Assembly (NCBI GenBank): GCA_043813895.1
Contig: JBDRKQ010000241.1
Location: 1 to 42,034 of the forward strand
Origin: CAZTAR01 sp043813895
Lineage (GTDB): Bacteria; Planctomycetota; Phycisphaerae; UBA1845; UTPLA1
Reading direction: 5' to 3'
DNA: 42,034 bases
The notes below the pieces were generated by a model, which was not told where the DNA came from, made no database searches, and was given only the letters and a program-made list of their open reading frames with translations. A program made the translations under genes and the position numbers. The first letter of the stretch is position 1, and each line of letters opens with the position of its first letter. Of the stretch, positions 1-6,885 are shown one piece after another.

Positions 1-186
1 ATCAGTCCACGCAAGGCATCGAGGTATCTTGGGCCGACCGCCTCGGACGAGTAGCGATTCAACAACCACTGGCGATCACCATCGAGATTCTTGCGCAAGG
101 CCGTTGCCACGTCCGGCTTCAAGAACTCGATCGCCCTGCCGACGGCCTCTTCGACGTTGCCAAGTAACGTAGGGTCCGCTACGCGG
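1..186 (-). pseudogene. C-terminal remnant of a group-1 (GT-B) glycosyltransferase, cut by the window edge
   Basis: Reading the minus strand from about 186 down to 1 gives an open frame of roughly 60 residues. It contains the segment NVEEAVGRAIEFL and, near the left edge, YSSEAVGPRYLDALRGL, which resembles the extreme C-terminus of group-1 glycosyltransferases (family pattern YSWEAVARRYLELYR). An in-frame TAG at 187-189 closes the frame upstream, and no catalytic portion is visible beyond it because the opposite strand there carries another gene. The body of the enzyme therefore appears to be missing, with a small palindrome at the break. It could instead be a short unrelated ORF continuing off the left edge. 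The glycosyltransferase call rests on one motif only. Confidence 0.4.
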
Positions 187-190
187 TCCT
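172..190. repeat. REP-like palindrome (GGTCCGC / GCGGTCC)
   Basis: A hairpin with arms GGTCCGC and GCGGTCC, one internal mismatch and a 3-nt TAC loop. It sits exactly where the glycosyltransferase remnant loses its reading frame. Short GGTCCGC palindromes of this form are, as far as I recall, widespread intergenic repeats in planctomycete genomes. Confidence 0.4.
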
Positions 191-309
191 AACGGTCTGC
201 AACACGGCTTGCCGTTTGGCCGCCTACGCAAAGCCCGCCCCCTGCGGCCGATGGAGAACCGTGATGTCTCTCCCTTGTGAACGCGATAGTGTACAATGAT
301 CCCTCGTTT

Positions 310-336
310 GGCCGACGAAGAACGCTCTCGTCGGCC
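310..336. repeat. Perfect 9-bp inverted repeat (GGCCGACGA / TCGTCGGCC)
   Basis: Arms 310-318 and 328-336 are exact reverse complements around a 9-nt loop. The element lies 26 bp upstream of the next gene, so it may fold in that gene's leader. It shares the GGCCGAC core with the palindromes at 40682-40746, which suggests one repeat family. Confidence 0.5.
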
Positions 337-362
337 CCCAGCGAGTTCACTGGAGTAGCACG

Positions 363-728
363 TTGCCCGAAAAGGTCCAAAACGCCGATCACGAATTCGT
401 CTCCGAGCCCGTTACGCCGGATCGCGGCACGTTCGAAGCCGCCGCCATGGCACGCGGACAGCCCGGATTGCCGGCAGGCTTCACTTGGCGTGGCCGCCAC
501 TACACCATTGACCACCTCTTTGAAGCCTGGAAACACACCGAACTCGACAAGCACCACAGCGGCGAACGCTACTACCGAAAGCACTACTATCGGATTAGTA
601 CGGGCACCGGCGAGATCATGACACTCTACGCCGTCCGTCACCTCAAGCACGGAGAAAGCCCCCGCAACCGCTGGCGGCTCTACACCGTAGAGAATCCCGG
701 CGAACGAGGCACCCGCCACGCTGACTGA
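363..728 (+). CDS. Small DUF6504-like cytosolic protein
   Basis: A 121-residue protein with no signal peptide or membrane segment. The central part reads GFTWRGRHYTIDHLFEAW, followed by an Arg/Tyr-rich stretch (ERYYRKHYYRI) and a final RWRLYTVE. This alternation of a WRGR-x-Y strand and a WRLY strand resembles the small DUF6504 family of unknown function. The chosen start is TTG at 363, because GGAG at 352-355 sits 7 nt upstream; an internal ATG at 448 would lose 28 residues. The stop is followed after 4 nt by the PNPOx-like gene, so the two are probably co-transcribed. The family call is from pattern memory. Confidence 0.6.
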   Translation: MPEKVQNADHEFVSEPVTPDRGTFEAAAMARGQPGLPAGFTWRGRHYTIDHLFEAWKHTELDKHHSGERYYRKHYYRISTGTGEIMTLYAVRHLKHGESPRNRWRLYTVENPGERGTRHAD

Positions 729-732
729 TCGC

Positions 733-1302
733 ATGACCGACAAACCTGACAAGACGAAATGGCCGGAGATTCGCAGGCAAGACCGCACGGTCCGTGACGA
801 CCAATGGATCCGGGATTGCCTGGCTCGTGCCCCCTACGGTATCTGGGCTACAAGTGTGGATGGGCAGCCGTTCACTCACGTCAACACGTTTCTGTACGAC
901 GACTCGGCCCACGTGGTCTACCTGCACAGTGGGCTCAACGGCGTGTCCCACCGCAATGTCCTCGCCAATGACCGGGTCTGTTTCTGCGTAGCGGAAGCAG
1001 GTCGCTGCCTGCCCGGTCAAACGGCTTCTGCGTTCAGCATCGAGTACGCCAGTGTCATTATCTTCGGCCGCGCCTCGGTCGTCCAGGACAAGACCGAGGC
1101 CAGGCGCGCCCTTCAAATGCTGCTCGACAAATACTTCCCACATCTGCGGCCTCACGAACACTACCGCAACACAACGGCGGAGGAATTGGCGGCCACGTGT
1201 GTCTATCGAATCGAGATCGATAGATGGACCGCCAAGCGGAATGAGAAGAGCACGGACTTCCCCGGTGCGTTCCCCCACGGCGAAACGCCATCGGCAGGAT
1301 AA
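733..1302 (+). CDS. Pyridoxamine 5'-phosphate oxidase-like FMN-binding protein (NimA type)
   Basis: A 189-residue protein with the split-beta-barrel flavin-binding pattern. Near residues 37-60 it reads GIWATSVDGQPFTHVNTFLY, then VVYLHSGLNGVSHRNVLAN with the His/Arg residues typical of flavin phosphate contact, then VCFCVAEAG and later a VIIFGRASVV strand. This order matches the NimA/'pyridoxamine 5'-phosphate oxidase family' proteins, which bind FMN or a related cofactor and reduce small molecules. The substrate cannot be read from sequence. The C-terminal helix (EARRALQMLLDKYF) is usual in the family. It is likely co-transcribed with the small protein upstream. The 175 bp that follow hold no evident gene before the convergent GGDEF gene ends. 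Confidence 0.85.
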   Translation: MTDKPDKTKWPEIRRQDRTVRDDQWIRDCLARAPYGIWATSVDGQPFTHVNTFLYDDSAHVVYLHSGLNGVSHRNVLANDRVCFCVAEAGRCLPGQTASAFSIEYASVIIFGRASVVQDKTEARRALQMLLDKYFPHLRPHEHYRNTTAEELAATCVYRIEIDRWTAKRNEKSTDFPGAFPHGETPSAG

Positions 1303-1477
1303 GCCTGTCTTGGGAGCCCCAATCAAGGGCAAGTTGCTCGTGCGGTCGGCGAACAGTGGATCGGTTCGCGCGTGTTGGATTACGAAGACTACCAGCTTTG
1401 GCGCGGCGCCACACGTGGACGTGAAACGCTGTAGGCCGGGGATCTCGTGCAGTGCGGAACGAGCGGCGTGTAACGAC

Positions 1478-2515
1478 TCACGGAGCAGATCGGACGGCTT
1501 CGTCCTTTGCCCCGGCTGCGGTCACCCTGTTTCGGCCGGCCTCTTTTGACGCGTAGAGGGCGTCGTCCGCCTGCTTGAGTACGTCGTCCGGCTTCGCCAT
1601 GTCCGGCCGCCGTTCCGCAGCACCCAGGCTGATCGTCACGTTGAGCCGCTTGCCACGGACCTCGACTTCGTGCTGTTCCACGGCCGATCGGAGATGCTCC
1701 GCACAAACGACGGCGCCCTGGAGGCCGATGTTTGGACAAAGGACGAGGAATTCCTCTCCGCCGATTCGACAGACGGAATCGGTGCTGCGGACATTGGACC
1801 TGAGCACAGCGGCTGTTTTCTTAAGGACCTTGTCACCAATGGCGTGCCCGTGGGCATCGTTGAAACGTTTGAAGTGATCGATGTCCAGCATGACACAGGA
1901 TAAAGTGTGATCGTATCTGTCTGCGGAATCCCAAAGCTGTTTCAGGCGGCTCATCGCCTCGCGGCGGTTATAGAGTCCCGTCAACTCGTCGGTGGTGGCC
2001 ATCTGCTGGAGCTTGTCATTGGCCTCCGCGAGCTTGTCGTTGGTCACGGCCATTTGGGCGTTCAGTCGGTGGATTTCTCTCGTCCGTTTGGCCAGGTCTT
2101 CCTCCAATTGGAAGATGTGTTCGCCCACACGAATTCGTGCCAGCAACTCAGGCTTACAGATCGGCTTGCTCAAGAAGTCGTCCGCGCCCATTTCGAACGC
2201 CTGCGAAAGACGTTCCGTATTGGAGTGCGCCGTGACAACGATGATGTAGGCAAAGCGGATGCCCTCGTGCGCCCGAAGGGCTCGGCACAACTCGATGCCG
2301 TCCATCTCCGGCATGGCCCAGTCGGTGATGATGATCGGCGGGGCATCCGTCCCTGCGATCTGAATCGCCTCTGGCCCGTTGGCTGCCGTCAGTACCTCGT
2401 ATCCGCAGCCGAGAAGATACTTCGACAGCAGGTGGAGCATGGCCGGGTCGTCATCAACGACCAGTACCTTCTTGTTATTCATCTGTGAACTCATTCTTTT
2501 CGTGAGCTCATTCAC
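1478..2515 (-). CDS. Response regulator with GGDEF diguanylate cyclase output (PleD/WspR type)
   Basis: The N-terminal receiver (residues about 15-130) has the acidic triad after VLVV, phospho-acceptor D65 in IIITDWAMPEMDG, and the Lys of FLSKPI. A coiled linker with heptad-like repeats follows (residues 135-175). The GGDEF domain then starts at DELTGLYNRR, with active site GGEEF at about residue 252. RSTD lies five residues upstream, giving an intact RxxD inhibitory site, so the product c-di-GMP should feed back. There is no EAL domain. The GTG start at 2515 overlaps the upstream Hpt gene by 8 nt; ATG at 2494 or 2482 are alternatives and the ribosome-binding site does not decide between them. 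It is probably phosphorylated through the Hpt protein. Confidence 0.93.
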   Translation of the reverse strand: MNELTKRMSSQMNNKKVLVVDDDPAMLHLLSKYLLGCGYEVLTAANGPEAIQIAGTDAPPIIITDWAMPEMDGIELCRALRAHEGIRFAYIIVVTAHSNTERLSQAFEMGADDFLSKPICKPELLARIRVGEHIFQLEEDLAKRTREIHRLNAQMAVTNDKLAEANDKLQQMATTDELTGLYNRREAMSRLKQLWDSADRYDHTLSCVMLDIDHFKRFNDAHGHAIGDKVLKKTAAVLRSNVRSTDSVCRIGGEEFLVLCPNIGLQGAVVCAEHLRSAVEQHEVEVRGKRLNVTISLGAAERRPDMAKPDDVLKQADDALYASKEAGRNRVTAAGAKDEAVRSAP

Positions 2516-2843
2516 GGGGCGGCGTCGCGCGGGCGCATCGACAAAGGGTCGTCAGGAACTCCACTTCCTTCGTCAGTTTTTCGATATCCTTTGTGGTCTT
2601 GGCAGTCGCTTCGATGGCCTTAGCGGCATCCGTAATCGTTGGGAAGCCGTAGCCTCCGGCAGCCCCCTTGAGTTGATGCGCCAGAGATTTCAGTGTGTCG
2701 AAATCCTGCTCGGTCAGCGTTTGCTCGATCGCGCCCACGCGGTCGGGCAACTCATCAACGAACATCTCAATGAGTTCGGCCATGTCGGGATCGGTCGCGA
2801 GTTCGCTGACAAGGATCCCGTGTTTGCACCCTGATTCAGTCAT
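2508..2843 (-). CDS. Histidine phosphotransfer (Hpt) domain protein
   Basis: A stand-alone 111-residue Hpt protein. The phospho-accepting histidine is H56 in SLAHQLKGAAGGYG, which matches the family signature HxLKGxxxxxG. The rest is predicted helical, as expected for the four-helix bundle. It is the first gene of a two-gene minus-strand unit and its stop overlaps the start of the REC-GGDEF gene. The simplest reading is that it passes phosphate from an unlinked hybrid kinase to that regulator. No kinase gene is adjacent, so the input is unknown. The C-terminus (CRCARATPPRE) looks like a non-conserved tail. Confidence 0.88.
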   Translation of the reverse strand: MTESGCKHGILVSELATDPDMAELIEMFVDELPDRVGAIEQTLTEQDFDTLKSLAHQLKGAAGGYGFPTITDAAKAIEATAKTTKDIEKLTKEVEFLTTLCRCARATPPRE

Positions 2844-3237
2844 TGTCGCACCACCATCATCGAGTTATCGACCCACCCCAAGTGGAGTTTTCACGCCACC
2901 TCCGGTCCGTGCTCTTCATCGGAACAGAGTGACCGCGAGTCGAGGACCGAATCGGCTCTTCCGTGCGTTTGCGACGCGTCGCTCGAAGGGGGTGGATGCC
3001 GTGATCGGACCATTGCGAGCATCCAGAGGTGAGGTATGGGGAATGAATCGCGCGCCAGTGGGGAACGCTGCGGCTGGGAGATCTTCCTTGATAGGAGAGG
3101 AGGGCCGAAAAGGGACTCGCTGGCCAGCGGGGCGTCCAGAGAGGAAGGACCGAGAATCGACCCTAGGTCCGGCGGTCGAAGAGATTTCTTCAAGAGCGAA
3201 GGCGTCGGCGCGGCGTTCCACAAGACACGAGCGAGGG
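2844..3237. other. Intergenic region without a recognisable gene
   Basis: About 394 bp between the Hpt start and the purE stop, both on the minus strand. Open frames exist on both strands, but their translations are rich in Arg, Pro and Ser and match no family that I know. I see no tRNA, strong terminator or convincing promoter. It presumably holds the Hpt promoter. Confidence 0.5.
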
Positions 3238-3732
3238 CTACGGCACCGTCGCCTGCAGGATACTCTCACTCTGTTTCGCTCGGTACTCCGAGAGCTTCTC
3301 GCGCAGGCGCGGCCGTTTTCCAGCCAGAATCGAAACCGCCAGCAGGGCCGCGTTGATCGCGCCCGCCGACCCGATCGCCATGGTCGCAACGGGGATGCCG
3401 GCCGGCATCTGCACCGTCGAGAGAAGAGAGTCTATTCCTTTGAGCGCCGGGCTCTCCATCGGCACGCCGATGACCGGCAGAAGCGTGTGCCCAGCCGCGA
3501 CGCCCGCAAGGTGGGCCGCACCGCCCGCCCCCGCGATGACGACCTCGACGCCCCGCCCCTCCGCCGCCGACACGTACTCGGTCGTCTGCCGCGGTGTCCG
3601 GTGGGCGGATAGCACGCGACACTCGTGGGACACGCCGAACTCGGTCAGGAGTTCCGGGATGGCACGCATCACATCCCAGTCGGACTTGCTTCCCATCAAC
3701 ACGACAACCAGCGGGCTCGTCTCGTCACTCAT
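3238..3732 (-). CDS. purE: N5-carboxyaminoimidazole ribonucleotide mutase (PurE)
   Basis: A 164-residue cytosolic enzyme of purine biosynthesis that converts N5-CAIR to CAIR. The N-terminus shows the substrate-binding motif MGSKSDWDVM, then SAHRTP with the catalytic histidine, then IAGAGGAAHLAGVAAGHT and GVPMESPALKGIDSLLSTVQMPAGIPVATMAIG, all typical of class I PurE. The start is ATG at 3732: conserved sequence begins a few residues later, and upstream in-frame sequence (to 3873) has no family similarity. PurK is not in the window. The class I signature implies that a PurK partner exists elsewhere. Confidence 0.95.
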   Translation of the reverse strand: MSDETSPLVVVLMGSKSDWDVMRAIPELLTEFGVSHECRVLSAHRTPRQTTEYVSAAEGRGVEVVIAGAGGAAHLAGVAAGHTLLPVIGVPMESPALKGIDSLLSTVQMPAGIPVATMAIGSAGAINAALLAVSILAGKRPRLREKLSEYRAKQSESILQATVP

Positions 3733-3890
3733 AATGCCGTCCACCGTTTCACGTGTGTCGGAGCACCAGGCTCGCTCAGGCGTCATGATAGCCGGAAGGC
3801 CCCGTGCCCGCGAGCCGCATCTATGCTCCGCGCGCTCTTTGAACCGCCGGTGATTGACAGCACACACCCGCATCTGTACAAACTCGCGCC

Positions 3891-4475
3891 GTGTGGTATT
3901 GGATCGCTGTCATCGTCGTCGCGGCAGTTGTGCTGCCAACCACAGTCTCCGCACTGGGTCGTTTTTTCCTGCATAGGCGGCGGTATGCCCAAGCCGCTGC
4001 GAGTTGGAGACAGGCGGCGCCCGACGAACGCATCGCGGCGATGCTCGCCATATTGAACAGCGGCGATGCCGGCGCGCCCGCTTGGTACCTCGTCGGTTGT
4101 GCCTACCTTCAACAGTGCAGAGCCAAGGAAGCCGCGCGGGCCTTCGGGATGGCACATCATGCCGACTGGCGGCTCGAAACGGCTGCGCTGCTCACGTTCG
4201 CCTGCCTCAAGACTCTGGAAGGAGAGGACTCCGATCTCATCGAGCAAATCGTGACGACGTGGCGGGAGATGCGAAAACCGGACCTCACGCGTCATCGCGA
4301 GGACCGATTCCTGCTGGACTGTCTGGCATCCACAACACGAGACCCGCCCAGGCTCTCGGCGCTCGGCCGCATCGCATGGATCGTCGTCGGACCGGCCCAC
4401 CAAGCGAGGATCGAGCAACTCGCCTCGGCCGGCGGCGACGTCGCGCGCGATCTTCTGCCCGATCGGCATCCATGA
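3891..4475 (+). CDS. Membrane-anchored helical-repeat protein of unknown function
   Basis: A 194-residue protein starting at GTG. Residues 3-22 (YWIAVIVVAAVVLPTTVSAL) form one transmembrane helix followed by a positive cluster (FFLHRRRY), so the body should be cytoplasmic. The body is rich in alanine and leucine with TPR-like helix pairs, for example WYLVGCAYLQQCRAKEAARAFGMAHHADW. I recognise no named family. It is transcribed divergently from purE with about 160 bp between them, and the REP-like element begins just after its stop. It could be a small scaffolding or assembly protein, but that is only a guess from its fold type. Confidence 0.65.
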   Translation: MWYWIAVIVVAAVVLPTTVSALGRFFLHRRRYAQAAASWRQAAPDERIAAMLAILNSGDAGAPAWYLVGCAYLQQCRAKEAARAFGMAHHADWRLETAALLTFACLKTLEGEDSDLIEQIVTTWREMRKPDLTRHREDRFLLDCLASTTRDPPRLSALGRIAWIVVGPAHQARIEQLASAGGDVARDLLPDRHP

Positions 4476-4493
4476 CAGTTTCGGCGTGGCTTT

Positions 4494-4589
4494 GATCAGA
4501 GCCGCGACCGTCAGGGAGTCGGTTATCGCTCATGCGAAAGGGCCATCACGGCGAAGGCCGACCGCTTGCTGACGCGCGCGGCTCTGATT
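4494..4589. repeat. REP-like imperfect inverted repeat ('LPDGRGSD/LADARGSD' type)
   Basis: The left arm at 4494-4523 begins ATCAGAGCCGCGA. The right arm at 4560-4589 ends GCGCGCGGCTCTGATT. They are imperfect reverse complements of about 30 bp around a 36-bp spacer. Translated outward, the arms give LPDGRGSDQS and LADARGSD, the same shadow peptide as the repeat at 6818-6885. It fills the gap between convergent genes. Confidence 0.6.
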
Positions 4590-4639
4590 GGCGGATCGTA
4601 TCTCCTCCTCCGAGCGCCCGAATCACCGGAGCTCCGTCC

Positions 4640-4660
4640 GCATCACGCATCACGCATCAC
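4640..4660. repeat. Three tandem copies of GCATCAC
   Basis: Three exact 7-bp units in 21 bp. The last unit covers the stop codon of the M24 peptidase gene. It may be a small slippage-prone tract at the 3' end of that gene. Confidence 0.7.
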
Positions 4661-5775
4661 ACCTTCAGCTCCAACAGCTTCTTGGAGGCCCGGGTTAGGT
4701 TCTTACAGCCCTTTTCAGTCACCACAACGAGGTCTTCAATCCGCACGCCGCCCCATCCCGGGAAGTACAGCCCGGGCTCCACGCTGAAGACCATGCCGGG
4801 TCGGATCTTCGTCTTGAAGGAGATCTTGATTCGGGGGTCTTCATGGATGGCCAGTCCCACGCCGTGCCCCGTGCCGTGCAGGAAGTGGTCGAGCGTGCCC
4901 TGAGCCTGGAACGTGTCCCGCACGACCATATCGAGGTCGTGAGCGGTCACGCCCGGCCTGATCGCCTTGATGCAGTTAAGCTGCGCTTCCAGCACCATCT
5001 GATAGACTTCGCGCAGCCGCGGGGTCGCCTTGCCGATCGAGATCATCCGCGTCATGTCGCCGCAGTAGCCCTTGTGGATCGCGCCCATGTCCAGCAGCAC
5101 CATCTGGCCCTTCTTGAGCTTCCGTTTCGGGCTCGGCACGTAGTGCGGGTGGCAACAGGTCGTGCCGAACGCGACGATTGGATCGAACGAGTTGCCCTCG
5201 CTTTCGGTTCGCATGAACCGGTCCACCTCCAAGGCGACGTCGCGCTCGCTCATGCCGATGCGGATGAACTTGGCGATGTGATCGAAGCAGTCGGACGTGA
5301 TGTCTTCCGCCTTGCGGATGAGCTTTACCTCCTCAGCGGTCTTGCAAACGCGAAGCTCCGCGAACAGCCCCTCTGCCGGCTTCAGCTGTACGCCTTTCAG
5401 GTACTTCTTCAAGCCGACGCCGTCTGCGTACAGCAGTGCGTCCTCCTCGATGCCCAGCGTCTTCGTGCCGCGCGAGAGCAAGCCCTTGATGACGCCCGCG
5501 ATGTTCTTCGCGTTGACCGGCGGCTGGAGCTGCACCGGCTTCACGCCCGGAAGTCGTCGTGCGCCTTCTATGTATCGCCCGTCACAGAGAAAGTGAAACA
5601 GCCCCTTGTGGACCAGCACGAACCCTTCCGGGTCTCCGAAGCCCTGCACTTCGCCCGGCATCATCGTCTGGAAGCCGGTCAGGTACTTCACGTTCTTCGG
5701 GTTCGACACGAACACCGCGCCCAATCCCGCTTTCTTTATCGCCGCCTTCAATCGCCTGATTCGTTCCTGGTCCAT
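4657..5775 (-). CDS. M24-family Xaa-Pro aminopeptidase
   Basis: A 372-residue cytosolic metallopeptidase that should remove an N-terminal residue preceding proline. It has a creatinase-like N-terminal domain (residues 1-130) and a pita-bread C-terminal domain with the five metal ligands: D in VLLDMGA, D in CGDMTR, H in HGTGHGVGL, E in SVEPGLY and E in RIEDLV. The substrate-side histidine lies in CCHPHYVPS, where most relatives have a small-residue ALPH segment, so the pocket may differ slightly. The start is set by GAGGAG, placed correctly for ATG at 5775 and only 1 nt from the earlier ATG at 5784. It is downstream of, but not tightly linked to, the alpha/beta hydrolase. Confidence 0.93.
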   Translation of the reverse strand: MDQERIRRLKAAIKKAGLGAVFVSNPKNVKYLTGFQTMMPGEVQGFGDPEGFVLVHKGLFHFLCDGRYIEGARRLPGVKPVQLQPPVNAKNIAGVIKGLLSRGTKTLGIEEDALLYADGVGLKKYLKGVQLKPAEGLFAELRVCKTAEEVKLIRKAEDITSDCFDHIAKFIRIGMSERDVALEVDRFMRTESEGNSFDPIVAFGTTCCHPHYVPSPKRKLKKGQMVLLDMGAIHKGYCGDMTRMISIGKATPRLREVYQMVLEAQLNCIKAIRPGVTAHDLDMVVRDTFQAQGTLDHFLHGTGHGVGLAIHEDPRIKISFKTKIRPGMVFSVEPGLYFPGWGGVRIEDLVVVTEKGCKNLTRASKKLLELKV

Positions 5776-5893
5776 GTGTTTCATACTCCTCTCAACTCTG
5801 CGAAGACGCACCCCGCCGGCGATCATTCATCCAAACCGGTCGAAGTTCCGGAATCCCGGAGCCTGCGTCTCTCGACGCCTCGATGTCCACGTT

Positions 5894-6763
5894 CTATCCC
5901 CCCGCGTTCAGAAACGCAACCAACGCGGCTCGAAACGCCTGCGGCTCTTCCAGCCACGGAAAGTGCCCGCAATGTGACAGAGGCTTTATCACCGCTCTTG
6001 GCAGTAATGCCGCCATCTCGTCGACCACCTGCCACGGAATGGGATCACTCTGCCCGTGAACGATGCAGGCCGATCCACGAAATGCACGCAGGCGAGACCG
6101 CCATGCTTCGCCCCGCGCCGCCTCCCGCATCGATGCCCCTAATCGGACATTCACCTCTCGGTTGTAGAACGCCAGCCTCGGCGCCGCGTCGCGGTGGCAC
6201 GGATCGACATAGCACGGCAGCAAGACGTTGAACCGTGTCAGGTAGAGCTTCGCGCGTTCGTCCCGATCGGCCATCTGCAGGATACGGCGGTCCAACTCGG
6301 CCACCGCACGCCGCTGCGTATCGGTCAGACGTTCGCGGATCGTCGCGTCAAACAATCGTCGCCAGCCCCCATCCAGCCCCGCCGGGCTCACCAGCACCAG
6401 CCGCGCCACATTGGCGGGATGCGCCGCCGCGTAGTGCAAGGCCAACAGCGCACCCGCCGAATGTCCCAACAGGGTGAGTCGGTCCGCGCCGATCCATCGA
6501 CGCAGCGCTTCCAAGTCGTCCACGTTCGCCGCCGCGGTGAACGGCCCGTCCGATGGCGAATTGCGACACCCCCGCTGATCGTAGCTGCAAACGGTGAATC
6601 GCTCCGCCAGCCACTGAGCGAAGACCGAGCCTGCGAAGTAGTCGTAACACCCCGGCCCGCCGTGCAGCAACACGACCGGCTCGCCCTGGCCCCGTTGCGT
6701 GCCGCGAATTACGGCGCCGGCGGTTTGCAGCTCGAAGGGTTGGTCGTAGTCGTGCTCCGCCAC
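5894..6763 (-). CDS. Alpha/beta hydrolase, proline-iminopeptidase-like
   Basis: A 289-residue alpha/beta hydrolase. It has the oxyanion-hole segment VVLLHGGPG, then SYDQRGCRNS, the nucleophile elbow GHSAG, an acid near the end (GQSDPIPW) and the catalytic histidine in SHCGHFPWLE. HGGPG and DQRG together are typical of proline iminopeptidase and related amide or ester hydrolases (S33). The start is GTG at 6763, because GAGGAA lies about 6 nt upstream. The longer open frame to 6859 merely reads through a REP-like repeat and adds the shadow peptide PLACVRGSD. It lies between two other minus-strand genes. A peptidase role beside the Xaa-Pro aminopeptidase is plausible but unproven. Confidence 0.88.
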   Translation of the reverse strand: MAEHDYDQPFELQTAGAVIRGTQRGQGEPVVLLHGGPGCYDYFAGSVFAQWLAERFTVCSYDQRGCRNSPSDGPFTAAANVDDLEALRRWIGADRLTLLGHSAGALLALHYAAAHPANVARLVLVSPAGLDGGWRRLFDATIRERLTDTQRRAVAELDRRILQMADRDERAKLYLTRFNVLLPCYVDPCHRDAAPRLAFYNREVNVRLGASMREAARGEAWRSRLRAFRGSACIVHGQSDPIPWQVVDEMAALLPRAVIKPLSHCGHFPWLEEPQAFRAALVAFLNAGG

Positions 6764-6817
6764 GCAGAGTTCCTCAAAGGGTGCTTGAGGAGTTTCATCA
6801 GAGCCGAGCGCGTCAGA

Positions 6818-6885
6818 ATCCGAGCCCCGAACGCAAGCGAGCGGGTGGAGCCCGAACACCCCGCACTGGCGCTTGGGGCTCGGAT
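6818..6885. repeat. REP-like imperfect inverted repeat
   Basis: The left arm (from 6818, ATCCGAGCCCCGAACGCAAG) and the right arm (6858-6885, ending GGGGCTCGGAT) are imperfect reverse complements of about 28 bp around an 11-bp spacer. The element fills the space between the radical SAM stop and the hydrolase start. It misleads gene calling by adding an artificial N-terminus to the hydrolase. It is the same type as 4494-4589. Confidence 0.6.

Noticed and set aside
2891..3223. A 110-codon minus-strand ORF before purE
   Set aside because: Pro/Ser/Arg-rich translation with no motif, no ribosome site and no family resemblance.
4843..6231. A 462-codon open frame on the plus strand
   Set aside because: It is the antisense shadow of the M24 peptidase and hydrolase genes. 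The translation is His/Arg/Leu-rich with no domain, while the minus strand carries all catalytic motifs.
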